From Ostrinia nubilalis (Eukaryota; Arthropoda; Insecta; Lepidoptera; Crambidae), in the NCBI RefSeq assembly GCF_963855985.1, contig NC_087118.1, forward strand, positions 3,286,001 through 3,350,000: a stretch of 64,000 nt of DNA, written 5' to 3'. Under the pieces are notes generated by a model, which was not told the DNA's origin, did no database searches, and was given only the letters and a program-made list of their open reading frames with translations. How positions within the stretch are numbered: position 1 is the first letter of the stretch; each line of letters begins with the position of its first letter. Below are positions 25,585 to 35,599 of this stretch, in pieces. Made by a program: the position numbers and the translations under genes.

Positions 25585-27837
25585 ACTAGCTTTGGTCGCC
25601 CGCTACGCGGGCTACAAAAGCTAGATCTGCGATGCTGGCCGCTCCGGGCTTCGCCCTACGCGGCGCTCGGCCTGCGGCCTCGCATTCGGAGCTCGGCCTT
25701 CGGCCTCGCAAAAATTACACGGGGCGTTTATCGTTTGTCGCAAGGCTCTTTTGCTTTTTTGACGCAACACAAGTTAATCTATGGCGGCTGTCGGGATTTG
25801 AACCATCGCTCGGCCTTCGGCCTCGCCTTTCTGTCTGTAACTGGACTCTAGTCCTTTTTTGACGCATTAAAAATAAATCTATGGCGACTCTTGGGCTTTA
25901 AACTATCGCTCGGCCTTCGGCCTCGCCTTTTTCTACTTTAGCTAAGCCCCCCTGCATACAATTTGTATGGAGAATTTAGTCCCTTTAGGAAAACGGGTGA
26001 ACGCTTGGCGGCCATCTTGGATTTCCAAAATTTTGCATTTTTGTCTTAATCTGGACCATTTTCCGCGCCGAACCCCATTTTTACTTTTTTTCTAACTTCA
26101 TCCAATCCCGAATTCATTTGTTTCTACAATTCCTTCTAACCACCCATGTCTTGAAATTTGAGTTACTGTAACTCTCAGTGTTGCCAGGTGATCGAGATGA
26201 AAATGGTCAAATGTCATTAGTTGGACCTATGTGCAGGAGGCGTCATCCAAATTTCTGACCGGAAGTCGGTATTTCCATTTTTTACATTTTTGGACCAAAT
26301 CTCCCAAAGTATGGCAACACTGGAAATTTTTGGTTTTCCAATCGATACTCCTTGACAAACTACGTAATCGTCTCATACATTGCGACGTTCCCAAATGTTG
26401 CCAACTGCCCGAAAAATGCATTTGAAAAATCAGAAATCTGAAACTTTTTACAAAATGGCCGCTCACTCGGTCGCCATCTTGATTTTCTGACATTTCGGAT
26501 TTTTCCCATAATCTGGGTCGTATAACCGACCAAACCCCATTTTTGGATTTTTTCTGCCATATCTCCTTCTGTCCGTCCTTAACTTTAAAGACACCCATGT
26601 CGAAAAAAATACTTTTCCGCGTAGCTCCCAGTGTTGCCAGGTGATCGAGATGAAAATGGTCAAATGTCATTTGCATGACTCCTTTGCAGGAGGCGTCATC
26701 CAAATTTTCGACCGGAAGTCGTTATTTCTACTTTCGACATTTTTGGACCAAATCTGCTAAGGTATGGCAACACTGGAGAAATTTCTTCACCCAAGCAAAA
26801 CCTCTCGACAAGACACACAATCGCCTCATACAACTCGACTTTCCAAAGTGTTGCCAACTACTCGAAAAATGCATTCTAAAATTTCGAAATTTTCGACTTT
26901 TTACAAAATGGCCGCCCACGCCTCCGCCATCTTGAGTTTTTGACATTTCAGATTTTTCCCATAATCTGGGTCATATATCCGACCAAACCTCATTTTTATT
27001 TTTCTTCTGCCATGAGTCCTTCTGTCTGTCCTTAACTTTAAAGTCACCCATGTCGCAAAAAAAACTTTTCCCCATAACTTTCAGTGTTGCCAGACTTTTT
27101 TGATAAAAATGGTGAAATGTCATTCGGGTCCCCAAACGTCACCAAACTGCATACCCAGTTTTTGGAATTTCTGGAAATTTCCATTTTCTACTATCCGGGG
27201 CCGTGGTGGAAAATTTTCTTCCAAAATGGTAGTTTTTTCCTATTTATGGCAACACTCGAATAACAGACCAACAATCGCCCGGAACATTGTTCCCCACTCC
27301 GGTGTCGCCATCTACCGGAAAATTGCAGTCAAACTTTGGGAATTTTTTGATCGCAACAAAATGGCCGACGGCTCGGCCGCCATCTTGTTTTTTGATAATC
27401 TGTAAATGTGGCTCTTAAGAAGACTATACATGTCACAAATATTCAAAAGAAATTTTAAAAAACAATTGCGCATCTCGGAGTGACACCTCCCTAAAAACAC
27501 CCCGAAATCGCATTTTCAATCCAAGATGGCGGCGCGGCCATTTTGTTTTTCCATTTTTTTCTCACATTAAAATACACCTTTTGGCAACCCCAATCAACAC
27601 CCAAAAAAGAAAAAATTCAGGACCAGAAACAAAAAAGTTGATGTCTCAAAAAATGCCGCCATTTTGTTTTTTGGTTCAAAAAATATACTAAAGCTGGCAG
27701 TCGAAAAATCTAGTTTAAAACAAACACCAAAAATTTTACCCATCTCCCCTTTAAATACCCCAAAAATACCCCTGATCAGTCAGTGAGTCAGTGAGTGGTA
27801 ATCGAGCTTTATATAATATAGATAGATAGATAGATAG
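25585..27837 (-). mobile_element. Helitron-like unit B2 (- array)
   Basis: A 2,253 bp unit. It is 12 bp longer than B1, fully explained by three more TATC copies at the 5' end. I saw no other difference from B1. Confidence 0.7.
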
Positions 27838-28183
27838 ACTAGCTTTGGTCGCCCGCTACGCGGGCTACAAAAGCTAGATCTGCGATGCTGGCCGCTCCGG
27901 GCTTCGCCCTACGCGGCGCTCGGCCTGCGGCCTCGCATTCGTAGCTCGGCCTTCGGCCTCGCAAAAATTACACGGGGCTAGTTTTTGTTTGTCACGGTGC
28001 TCTTGTGCTTTTTGACGCAACACAAGTTTAACTGTGGTAACTCTCGGGATTTGAACCATCGCTCGGCCTTCGGCCTCGCCTTTCAGTCTGTCACTGGGCT
28101 CTAGTCCTTTTTTGACGCATTAAAATTTAATGTATGGCGACTCATGGGCTTTAAACTATCGCTCGGCTTTCGGCCTCGCCTTT
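27838..28183 (-). mobile_element. Helitron-like unit, 5'-truncated (- array)
   Basis: Only the GC-rich 3' end with hairpin and CTAG is present, about 350 bp. It stops at CGGCCTCGCCTTT and gives way to unrelated AT-rich DNA. Its sequence is a third subtype (GGGGCTAGTTTTTGTTTG). Confidence 0.65.
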
Positions 28184-28446
28184 ATTTTTGGTTATATGGC
28201 TTAGTCTTTAGAATTTGGCACAAAAATCTATTTCGTTTTAAGCAATAATATTAAAATTAAAATAAATTCATTTATTTTTGCAAATAGGCTTTAAAAAAGC
28301 GCTTTTACACTTCCCAATATTAACCCTACCACTGCTTCGGGACATTATGCATAGAAGGCAATAAATTATGAAAGATTTCAGTTGTCGTACATATTTCTTG
28401 ATTCAATTAGCTTATCTACCTTAGTTGTTTGTTGGCTATGTATTAC

Positions 28447-28776
28447 ATAATAAAAAGTAAAAAAACTAAAACCCAACTACGACAAAAAACGACGCTGAAA
28501 AAGTATAAAACAAGATTTTCAGAATACTGAACTGAACGAAGTTGCCAATGTAGTTGCATAGTAATTTTCATGTTTGGAAAACCGCAGTCACACGTTGTCA
28601 AAGTGCTACGGTAGGTAGGTTTAAGTAACGTGTGACTACGCCTTTCCAAACATGAAAATTACTATGCAACTACATTGGCAACTTCGTTCAGTTCAGTATT
28701 CTGAAAATCTTGTTTTATACTTTTTCAGCGTCGTTTTTTGTCGTAGTTGGGTTTTAGTTTTTTTACTTTTTATTAT
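28447..28776. mobile_element. 330 bp near-perfect hairpin element
   Basis: The left arm (28447-28580) and right arm (28643-28776) are inverse copies of 134 bp with no indel seen. Pairing continues imperfectly inwards (GTCACACG against CGTGTGAC), leaving a loop of about 30 nt. Ends are ATAATAAAAAGTAAA and its inverse. It has no coding capacity; the short frames on it are mirror images of each other. Confidence 0.8.
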
Positions 28777-29559
28777 TTGTACTATTTTGGTGTTAAAGTG
28801 TATTTGTGGCGCATAATATGTATTAACAAAAGTTAAATTGATGAACTTATAAGTAGTAAAGAAGCTATGAACGAAAAGATCTGAATTATATGCAATCAGC
28901 CCATGAATACAGGTAAAGTCACAAGCAAATGCTAGTAATATACAGGGTGTCCCGTAATGTAACGTCAAGCCGGAACTGGGTGTTGAGGCAAGTTATGCTG
29001 GTTATCAGAAAAATATAAAAAAAAATCTATGTGGCATTTTGTCAAAATAATAGGCATTTAAAAAAAATTAAAAAATTCTACTACCGGTGACGGTCTTTTT
29101 ACTCGTGTTGCCACAAATCTTCACTTTTTCTAAATTTTTTTTTTTGTTATGTAACCCTGAATAATGCTTCTCTAAATTGTTATCAAAATTACAAAACCAG
29201 CTGCTCCAACTTGGCTGAAAAAAATACATTATTCCCAAAAAAAATATCAAAATAAAAATTTTGCCTAGTTTAAACTGACTGTACTGAAAAAAAATTTTAC
29301 TACGCGAGTGTGGCAAGCGACGTCATAATTTGGCGCATTTAGTAAGGATTCCAAAATGGTATAACACTTTGTAAAATCTTGCTGTAATTGTCGACAATTT
29401 TTGTTTATTGGAAATAATCCCGTTTTTAACTTTATCTACCTTGGTTAAAAATATTATTCTAATGTGCCCAAAATTCAAGTTTCTGGCTTAAGTGAGGTGG
29501 AGAAGCCATTTTAAAAGGTATGAGCGGGACGGAGAGGGCCATCTTACCAAGCAGGGATG

Positions 29560-30150
29560 TTATGGATATCCGTAACCGTAACCGAAACTATCGGATATCC
29601 GAAATAAAAAAATATCCATAACCGTAACCGAAACTGATTCAAAAGTTACGGATAGTTTCGGATAAAGGCGGAGTCTTAAGGGTACCATTCCAAACTGCAA
29701 AACTCTATGAAATCTGCAGTATACATACACGCCGCAGCTGCAATGCCTCGCTGTCGATTTCATAGTTTTGCAGTTTGCGGTTGCAGTTTGCGGTCTGCGG
29801 CCCATCTTGGAATTGTACTTTAAATCTTAATATTTGTTACCAACTTGTCTGGCATTCGCTGGCACCATCTAATATGCCAGCCTGTTTTACCTTTATCATA
29901 CATAGGTGTCGTCTTAGTTGGTACATAAAGTAGCTATGTGGGTCACGCTCACGCAGCATCTTGCTATTTGTATTATACCTACATTTTTGAAATTCTAATA
30001 ATTCCGTAATCGAAATTATCCGAAACTTTCGGATAATCTGAAATGATTTCATATCCGTGACCGTAACCGAAACCGGTATAATATTATTCTAATATCCGTA
30101 ACCGTATCCATAACCGAAACTTCATAATATCCATATTATCCCTGTTGCCA
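29560..30150. repeat. ATCCGTAACCG-rich insert within the foldback
   Basis: Both ends carry several copies of ATCCGTAACCGTAACCGAAAC-like phrases and GGATATCCG palindromes: at 29565-29670 on the left and 30005-30140 on the right. The middle is ordinary sequence with a TTTGCAGTTTGCGGTTGCAG patch. It looks like a nested element with subterminal repeats. No coding was found. Confidence 0.5.
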
Positions 30151-30255
30151 AGTACAAGTGCAGGCAGAGCAGGTAGTAAAGTAAAGGCGCGCGCGCACGG
30201 GTGACTTTTGTCACAGTATGTCAACTACTAATTATTATTACTGTCATGGTGACAA

Positions 30256-30298
30256 AAGTTTCTGTGACTGACTGCACGGTAGTCAGTCACAGAAACTT
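30256..30298. other. Perfect 18 bp stem-loop
   Basis: AAGTTTCTGTGACTGACT pairs with its exact inverse across a 7 nt loop (GCACGGT). It lies at the inner edge of the right arm of the foldback. The stem is short for a microRNA precursor. Confidence 0.6.
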
Positions 30299-30854
30299 GA
30301 ATTTTGGGCACATTAGAATAATAATTTTTAACCAAGGTAGATAAAGTTAAAAACGGGACTATTTCCAAAAAACCAAAAATTGTCGACAATTACAGCAAAA
30401 ATTTACCAAGTGTTATACCATTTTGGAATCCTTACTAAATGCGCCAAATTATGACGTCACTTGCCACACTCGCGTAGTACAATTTTTTTTCAGTACAGTC
30501 AGTTTAAACTAGGCAAAATTTTTATTTTGATTTTTTTTTTGGGAATAATGTATTTTTTTCAGCCAAGTTGGAGCAGCTGGTTTTGTAATTTTGATAACAA
30601 TTTAGAGAAGCATTATTCAGGGTTACATAACAAAAAAAAAATTTGGAAAAAGTAAAAATTTGTGGCAACACGAGTAAAAGGACCGTCACCTGGAGTAGAA
30701 TTTTTAGATTTTTTTTAAATGCCTATTATTTTGAAAATATGCCACATAGATTTTTTTTTATATTTTTCTGATAACCAGCACAACTTGCCTCAACACCCAG
30801 TTCCGGCTTGACGTTACATTACGGGACACCCTGTATATATATATTCAAAATGTA

Positions 30855-31150
30855 CAAGTAAAGCGCTTTCAAATGATACCAAACACGGCATATTTATCTT
30901 AACTTTATTTTTTTACTCTGTATGTTTTGTCCGCTAGAGGGCGCCACATTCGATTTTGTGAAACCCCATATAGCCTATAACCAGCGGACAATTAAGACGC
31001 TTCTAATGATATGTCATTTGTCGAATTCTGATAAGTAGTTTAGAAGTTACGAGGGAACACATGAACATACATACATACATACATACATACATACATACAT
31101 AGCCTGTCAAACTCATAACCCTCCTTTTGCTTTGCCGTAGTCGGGTAAAA
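30855..31150. repeat. Dispersed repeat with (ACAT)n
   Basis: It contains CGCTAGAGGGCGCCAC, then an (ACAT)n run at 31067-31101, then AGCCTGTCAAACTCATAACC and GTAGTCGGGTAAAA. I know this order from lepidopteran interspersed repeats. Confidence 0.5.
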
Positions 31151-31371
31151 AGTAGGTACCTATGAGATTATCCTAACAAATTACAAATTCTTTTATAATA
31201 GTCAACTATATTGTAAAATCTTGTGCATTCATAATAATAAAAGTAATAGCTAGTGTACTTGTTTATTAATTTTATTGTCATTAAGAATGAATGTAGTCTA
31301 TCATGATAATGTGCTGAAATTACAGAATGCTTTAGGAATAATACCGACAGGCGCATCGTAGAGCTATCACC

Positions 31372-31560
31372 ATTGATTCATCATCATCATCATCAACAGC
31401 CCTTTACAGTCCACTGCTGGACTATGAGCCTCCTCCACTATAGTGGAGGGTTTTGCCATAATCTCCACGCTTGGTTATTATTTAACAATGCGCCACCTAT
31501 CGATTTTATTTCCAAGCATTCTCTGTGTCATGCTCTGGGGCGGGACCACCTTAACGTAGG
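31372..31560 (+). repeat. RTE-like LINE 3' fragment
   Basis: An (ATC)n run is followed by ACAGTCCACTGCTGGACTAT, GAGCCTCCTCCACTATAG and TTTTGCCATAATC. These match the 3' untranslated part of RTE-type LINEs as I remember them from Lepidoptera. No reading frame is kept. Confidence 0.45.
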
Positions 31561-31599
31561 TACATATAACCTAAATGAAAGTTGTTTAGGAAACAGATA

Positions 31600-31705
31600 T
31601 CAAAGATATTTAAGCCTGTGTGCGAGATAGTTAAGCCTGTGTTAGATATTTAAATCTGTGTGCGAGATAGTTAAGCCTGTGTGTGAGATATTTAAGCCTG
31701 TGTGT
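31600..31705. repeat. Minisatellite of ~18-24 bp units
   Basis: Four to five units of TTAAGCCTGTGTGCGAGATA with unit lengths of roughly 18 to 24 bp and single-base variants. Confidence 0.75.
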
Positions 31706-32222
31706 TATTATAACTCAACCTACATTGTGCTTATTAATTAATTAATGAAGAAAAAAACAAAAAATTAGTTTAAATAGTATATTTATAATGATTAAACAAT
31801 TATTCTACAACTTTTGAAAGCATACATTTGACTGTAATATTACTATGTCTCTGTAAAGGAGCAATCTACTTTCGTAATTGATCTATCATTTAGTACATTA
31901 AATAAAAAGACATAAGCTTATAAGTGAAAAAAGTGCTACATGTAGTTTCAGTGCTGACAGTCGGATTTAAAAATCTAAGTTACCTAGAATGACAGTGGAT
32001 CAAGCTACGATTTTAATATAAGCGAAAAATATTAAATTCCAATGATAGTGAAATTCGAGTAGTTTTACTTAGCTAAGACATGTTTAATTCCAAAATATTA
32101 TGTAATCATAATAATCATCATTTCAAGTGCAATATTTATAATATGAATGCAAATTGACATTGGCTAAATGATTATGTTACATTTTCCTGTACAAATGAAA
32201 ATATAAAAAATAATCTGGATCA
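31706..32222. other. AT-rich stretch, nothing recognised
   Basis: No gene, hairpin element or tandem repeat was recognised. Confidence 0.55.
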
Positions 32223-32371
32223 GAGATGGAATTGTGTAAAGCAATCGTAATCATTTGACAGTTCATAACGTACGATAAAATCAGTTAATAAAGCGTTTGA
32301 CAGAATTATCGTACGTTATGTTACGTACGTAACTGTCAAATGTTAACGATTGCTTTACACAATTCCACCTC
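32223..32371. mobile_element. 149 bp hairpin MITE
   Basis: The ends GAGATGGAATTGTGTAAAGC and the inverse of GAGGTGGAATTGTGTAAAGC pair. Pairing continues through TTTGACAGTT and AACGTACGATAA, so nearly the whole element folds into one hairpin. Confidence 0.7.
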
Positions 32372-32678
32372 AGTTTAAAAAAAACTTATGGGCTGATTTC
32401 TCAATCGTCGTAGAACTTTTAACTGAAGAATAGTATGAGATATGTCAAAATGTTTATTCTTCAGCAGATATTCAACGATTAAAAAATCAGTCCCAAGTCA
32501 CCTACATATCCGAGTATCTGGCATTTTATGTTCACTAAATTAATATTAGAAAATGAAAAATAAACAAAAAAAAACAAAAGAGCCATGATGAGGTTCAGCA
32601 TAAGCTGCTACAAGTCTTGGGTTATGTTATTATTACTGATCAGTAAACAATATTAATTTGAATAAAAGTGCATAACTA

Positions 32679-33018
32679 CAGTAGAATCTCGATTATCCGG
32701 ACTTCGATTATCCGGATATCCGATTATCCGGACTCATTCTTTACGGTTTCTAATTACCGATTTAGGGTCTGGACCCATAAAAACCGAAGGCGCCGCCACC
32801 GTTGCACGGTACGGATTTCGTCTTAGTTCATTGTTAAAAGGAATGGATTCATCCTATGGTTTAAAATTTAGATTTTTAGACTTAATGATGTATTGAAAAC
32901 CATTTCTATTGTAAAAAGTTAATTATTGATTGATTTTACTTTGAAATCGATTATCCAGATTTTCGATTATCCGGAACACCCCTGGTTTTAATTGATCCGG
33001 ATAATCGGGATTCTACTG
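32679..33018. mobile_element. pogo/Tigger-like MITE, 340 bp
   Basis: Ends CAGTAGAATCTCGATTATCC and the inverse of CAGTAGAATCCCGATTATCC are flanked by TA (32677-32678 and 33019-33020). The CAGT(A)GAA..TTATCCGGA terminus is the hallmark of pogo/Tigger elements of the Tc1-mariner superfamily. GATTATCC(G)GA recurs several times inside each end. There is no transposase. Confidence 0.75.
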
Positions 33019-33044
33019 TACTATGTTTTAATCTGTAAATATCT

Positions 33045-33192
33045 CTAATTATTATTTTCTTGCTTCCTCTGTAGAACGTCAAGCATCTTCAAATCAGTGT
33101 TCATCGATAGTTGACTGCTGTCGTCAATCCAATACCGGAACTTCAACTGAGATTTCAAGTCCAATGTCGATAATTCCATGATACTGATGAAC
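33045..33192 (-). CDS. Probable terminal coding exon of an unidentified gene
   Basis: On the minus strand a strong acceptor (CTGTCTTTTTATTTCCAG) precedes an open frame that ends at TAG (33045-33047). The frame gives about 48 residues, including the phrases LKFRYWIDDSSQLS and MLDVLQRKQENNN. Codon use looks coding-like (GAC, TTG, AAG, CTG-type mix) unlike the flanking DNA. I do not recognise the family. The previous exon was not found, so the entry phase (one base completing a codon) is inferred from the open frame. The pogo-like MITE starts 26 bp downstream of the stop, within any 3' UTR. A chance frame behind a good acceptor is the alternative. Confidence 0.4.
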
Positions 33193-33527
33193 CTGGAAAT
33201 AAAAAGACAGTTGTAATTATTTCGTTTTAATGATTTCATTCTCTTATATTTTATTCGCAAAAAAGGACTATAGGTAATTAAGAAATGACAACATAGAGGC
33301 GAGTGGATGCGTGGTAGTATTATCACATAATACCTAATTATTAGTTAAAGTGACATCTAAATAAAATGCGGCAGGCATTTATTGTGTGACATTTGCGTTT
33401 AAAATAAGATTTCAAATTATGCATAGAATTAATTTTATAAGAGTAATATTGAACATGTCTCGGAAATGGATTTGCAATAATATACAATAGGGATGATGAC
33501 TGGGTAATGAAATTAAAATTATATTTA
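33193..33527 (-). other. Putative intron sequence
   Basis: AT-rich, upstream (minus sense) of the acceptor at 33193-33194. Nothing else was recognised. Confidence 0.35.
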
Positions 33528-33759
33528 GTCCGTCAGACAGATAATTAGAAAATATTAGACTCATATTTTTTTTTCTATAATCGAATAATTACAGTATTAA
33601 ATTGAGTTGAAATGTCGCGTGACATCACTTTTGAGTAAAAATTCTACTCAAGCGTGACGTATAGCGCCATTTCAACTCGATGTAGCACTGTTATTATTTA
33701 ATTATAAAAGAACATAAAAATTATGAGTCTAATATTTTCTAATTATCTGTCTGACGGAC
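33528..33759. mobile_element. 232 bp hairpin MITE
   Basis: The terminal arms match perfectly for 37 bp (33528-33564 against 33723-33759), starting GTCCGTCAGACAGATAATTA. The centre is also palindromic (GAGTTGAAATG..CATTTCAACTC, with GTGACATCA and GCGTGACGTA inside), so the element forms a long hairpin. Confidence 0.8.
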
Positions 33760-34706
33760 AAATAATTGAAATTTTGTCATCTAGCCTATTACTTATCTCA
33801 TATTTCTTGGTCGTTTAGCGTAATAATGTTAGGTACACTTACTTGTCGTGTCGTGAACTACTATTTGCGTCTTGCGTTTATGTTTTGCTTTCTTTTCTTT
33901 CTTTATTCTTAGCCTTCTTGCTTCGTAGAGTAATATTTTACGCATTGAGACAGTAATTTCTTCTTGGCGATATCACTCCTCCTTCCTTGTGAGATGTGAT
34001 CAATTCTATTCTATTCATGGCGTTTTACCTGTTGGTTAAATTTTGTTAAATGTATTTTTTATAAAAAAATGCCTTTAAACAAAGGTAGTAGGCGCGCGTG
34101 AACACCTGCCAGTAGAGAGGTTATATGACCTAACGACAGTTGGTGAAAAGAAAAAAGAACACTGGCTGAGTACTCCAAAGATATGTCCAAGCTTAATGTT
34201 TATGGTGTCTTAACACTTACTATTGATTATTGCGATTGAGTTGTAAAATTGTTTTACTTACATAATCAGAAAAAGGTCGTGTGGTGCATTGTCAGGCTCC
34301 GGTTCAGTTCAGTATGAAGTAGCGAAACGTAGGTAGCTAAGTATTATATTACATTTTAATTTTTATTATTTCTTCTAGTCTATACCTGAAATAGATGGCA
34401 TATTAATATTATTAATAGTGAAATGTAATAAGACAATTATAATTGTATAATTTATATAAATATAAATCTGAAGATTGAAGTTGCGTTTACCTTAATTAGT
34501 AGTTAGTTCTTTTTATGTTTATGAATTCTTCAAATTTGCATTATTTTGTCAGGGCTGCGTTATTAATGCTTCATCTTGAGGAACTTGACTTGCGAGTACA
34601 TGTGGTGAGCACCATCGTAGCAATTTTAACTTTTGCATCACTCAAGTTTCTCTTTTGGCTTCTATACCTGAAATAATTAATATAAAATATGTAGTACAGA
34701 TTAAAA
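33760..34706. other. AT-rich stretch, nothing recognised
   Basis: No gene or structured repeat was recognised. A T-rich patch with CTTT runs lies at 33890-33920. Confidence 0.5.
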
Positions 34707-34858
34707 TACTAATACATATAAGAAATGCGAAAATTTGGATGTCTGTTACTTTTTCACGCAAAAACTACTGAACGGATTTTGACGAAACTTTACAGTATTA
34801 TTGTTTATAACCCAGAATAACACATAGGCTATTATTAGAAGCCGTGGGCAAAAGCTAG
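34707..34858 (+). mobile_element. Short Helitron-like element, CTAG|T end
   Basis: It contains AAGAAATGCGAAAATTTGG, CTACTGAACGGATTTTGACG and AGAAGCCGTGGGCAAAAG followed by CTAG|T. This order is typical of short lepidopteran non-autonomous Helitron-like repeats. Confidence 0.5.
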
Positions 34859-35264
34859 TCTTTTTATAAATTAAATAATAATTTTATTAATATTTTTAAT
34901 ACTTACTCTTAGTATCTTTTGAGTGTACGAGTCATCTTGATGTCTAATTGAGTATCTTATCCAGATAAGATATAAACAGTGATATTACTAACAAATCGTT
35001 TGTCATCTGTAATATAAAACATATTAAAATTAAATTTATATTTAGCTATGCATTGTTAGAGTTTACATCGATGTATAATTAGAGACACATCAAAGCATTG
35101 CACGGCTCATCTGTGTTTTGTGTGAATGAGATGTTTCCACATTTATAAACAAGTTAGCTGCCACACACTGCCAGTCTGGTTAGTCCATCTGCAAGCTCTA
35201 TAACATGACATACAATGTTAGTAAAAGACAGCCATAAATATTAGTTAAAGCCAGAGCCTCGTCA

Positions 35265-35356
35265 GTAAGACAGCAGGGAGCACCGCAGCGGAGCGTCTCA
35301 CTCTCGCGGTGAGCCACGCCGCTGCCGCCAACAGCCGGCTGTTGGCGCGAGCAGGT
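35265..35356. other. GC-rich island with a perfect 22 bp palindrome
   Basis: In AT-rich surroundings this stretch is strongly GC-rich. A perfect palindrome at 35326-35347 is centred on AGCCGGCT. GCAG|GTGAGG at 35348-35356 would serve as a plus-strand splice donor, so this may be a 5' UTR exon or promoter-proximal DNA. No long frame supports it. Confidence 0.3.
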
Positions 35357-35599
35357 GAGGTTGGCACATGGGATAGTACCATAACATTAATTTGATCTTA
35401 TAATTAATTAAAGGCAAGCCAATGGTTAGTAAGATTAGTTTTGTTATGCACTCTCCCTTCTACTCCCCATCTACCTACATGAAATGTATAACATTAAAAA
35501 CAGATTTTAATCATTCGCGTCCCACCCATTATAACTAAACGTCAAGCAGTGAGTACATAATGTAACTCATTCATAAATATCGCGTCAAGACATACCTAG

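Larger units (their letters stand above)
28943..30833. mobile_element. 1.9 kb CAGGGTG foldback element
   Basis: The ends are CAGGGTGTCCCGTAATG and its inverse, flanked by TA on both sides. The arms are about 545 bp each (28943-29484 and 30290-30833) and highly similar. The mirrored short frames on the two arms are a product of this symmetry. The centre, about 805 bp, contains a separate repeat rich in ATCCGTAACCG motifs. Confidence 0.75.

Noticed and set aside
16611..28183. CRISPR-like or ordinary satellite array
   Set aside because: Units are 2.2 kb with CTAG and TC ends and internal modules; the organism is eukaryotic, and there are no short repeat-spacer units.
28443..28968. Two minus-strand frames of 68 and 91 codons
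   Set aside because: They lie in and next to the arms of the 330 bp hairpin element and are chance frames.
29068..30655. Two frames starting MPHSRS(K/T)IFFQYS on opposite strands
   Set aside because: They are mirror images on the arms of the 1.9 kb foldback and follow from its symmetry.
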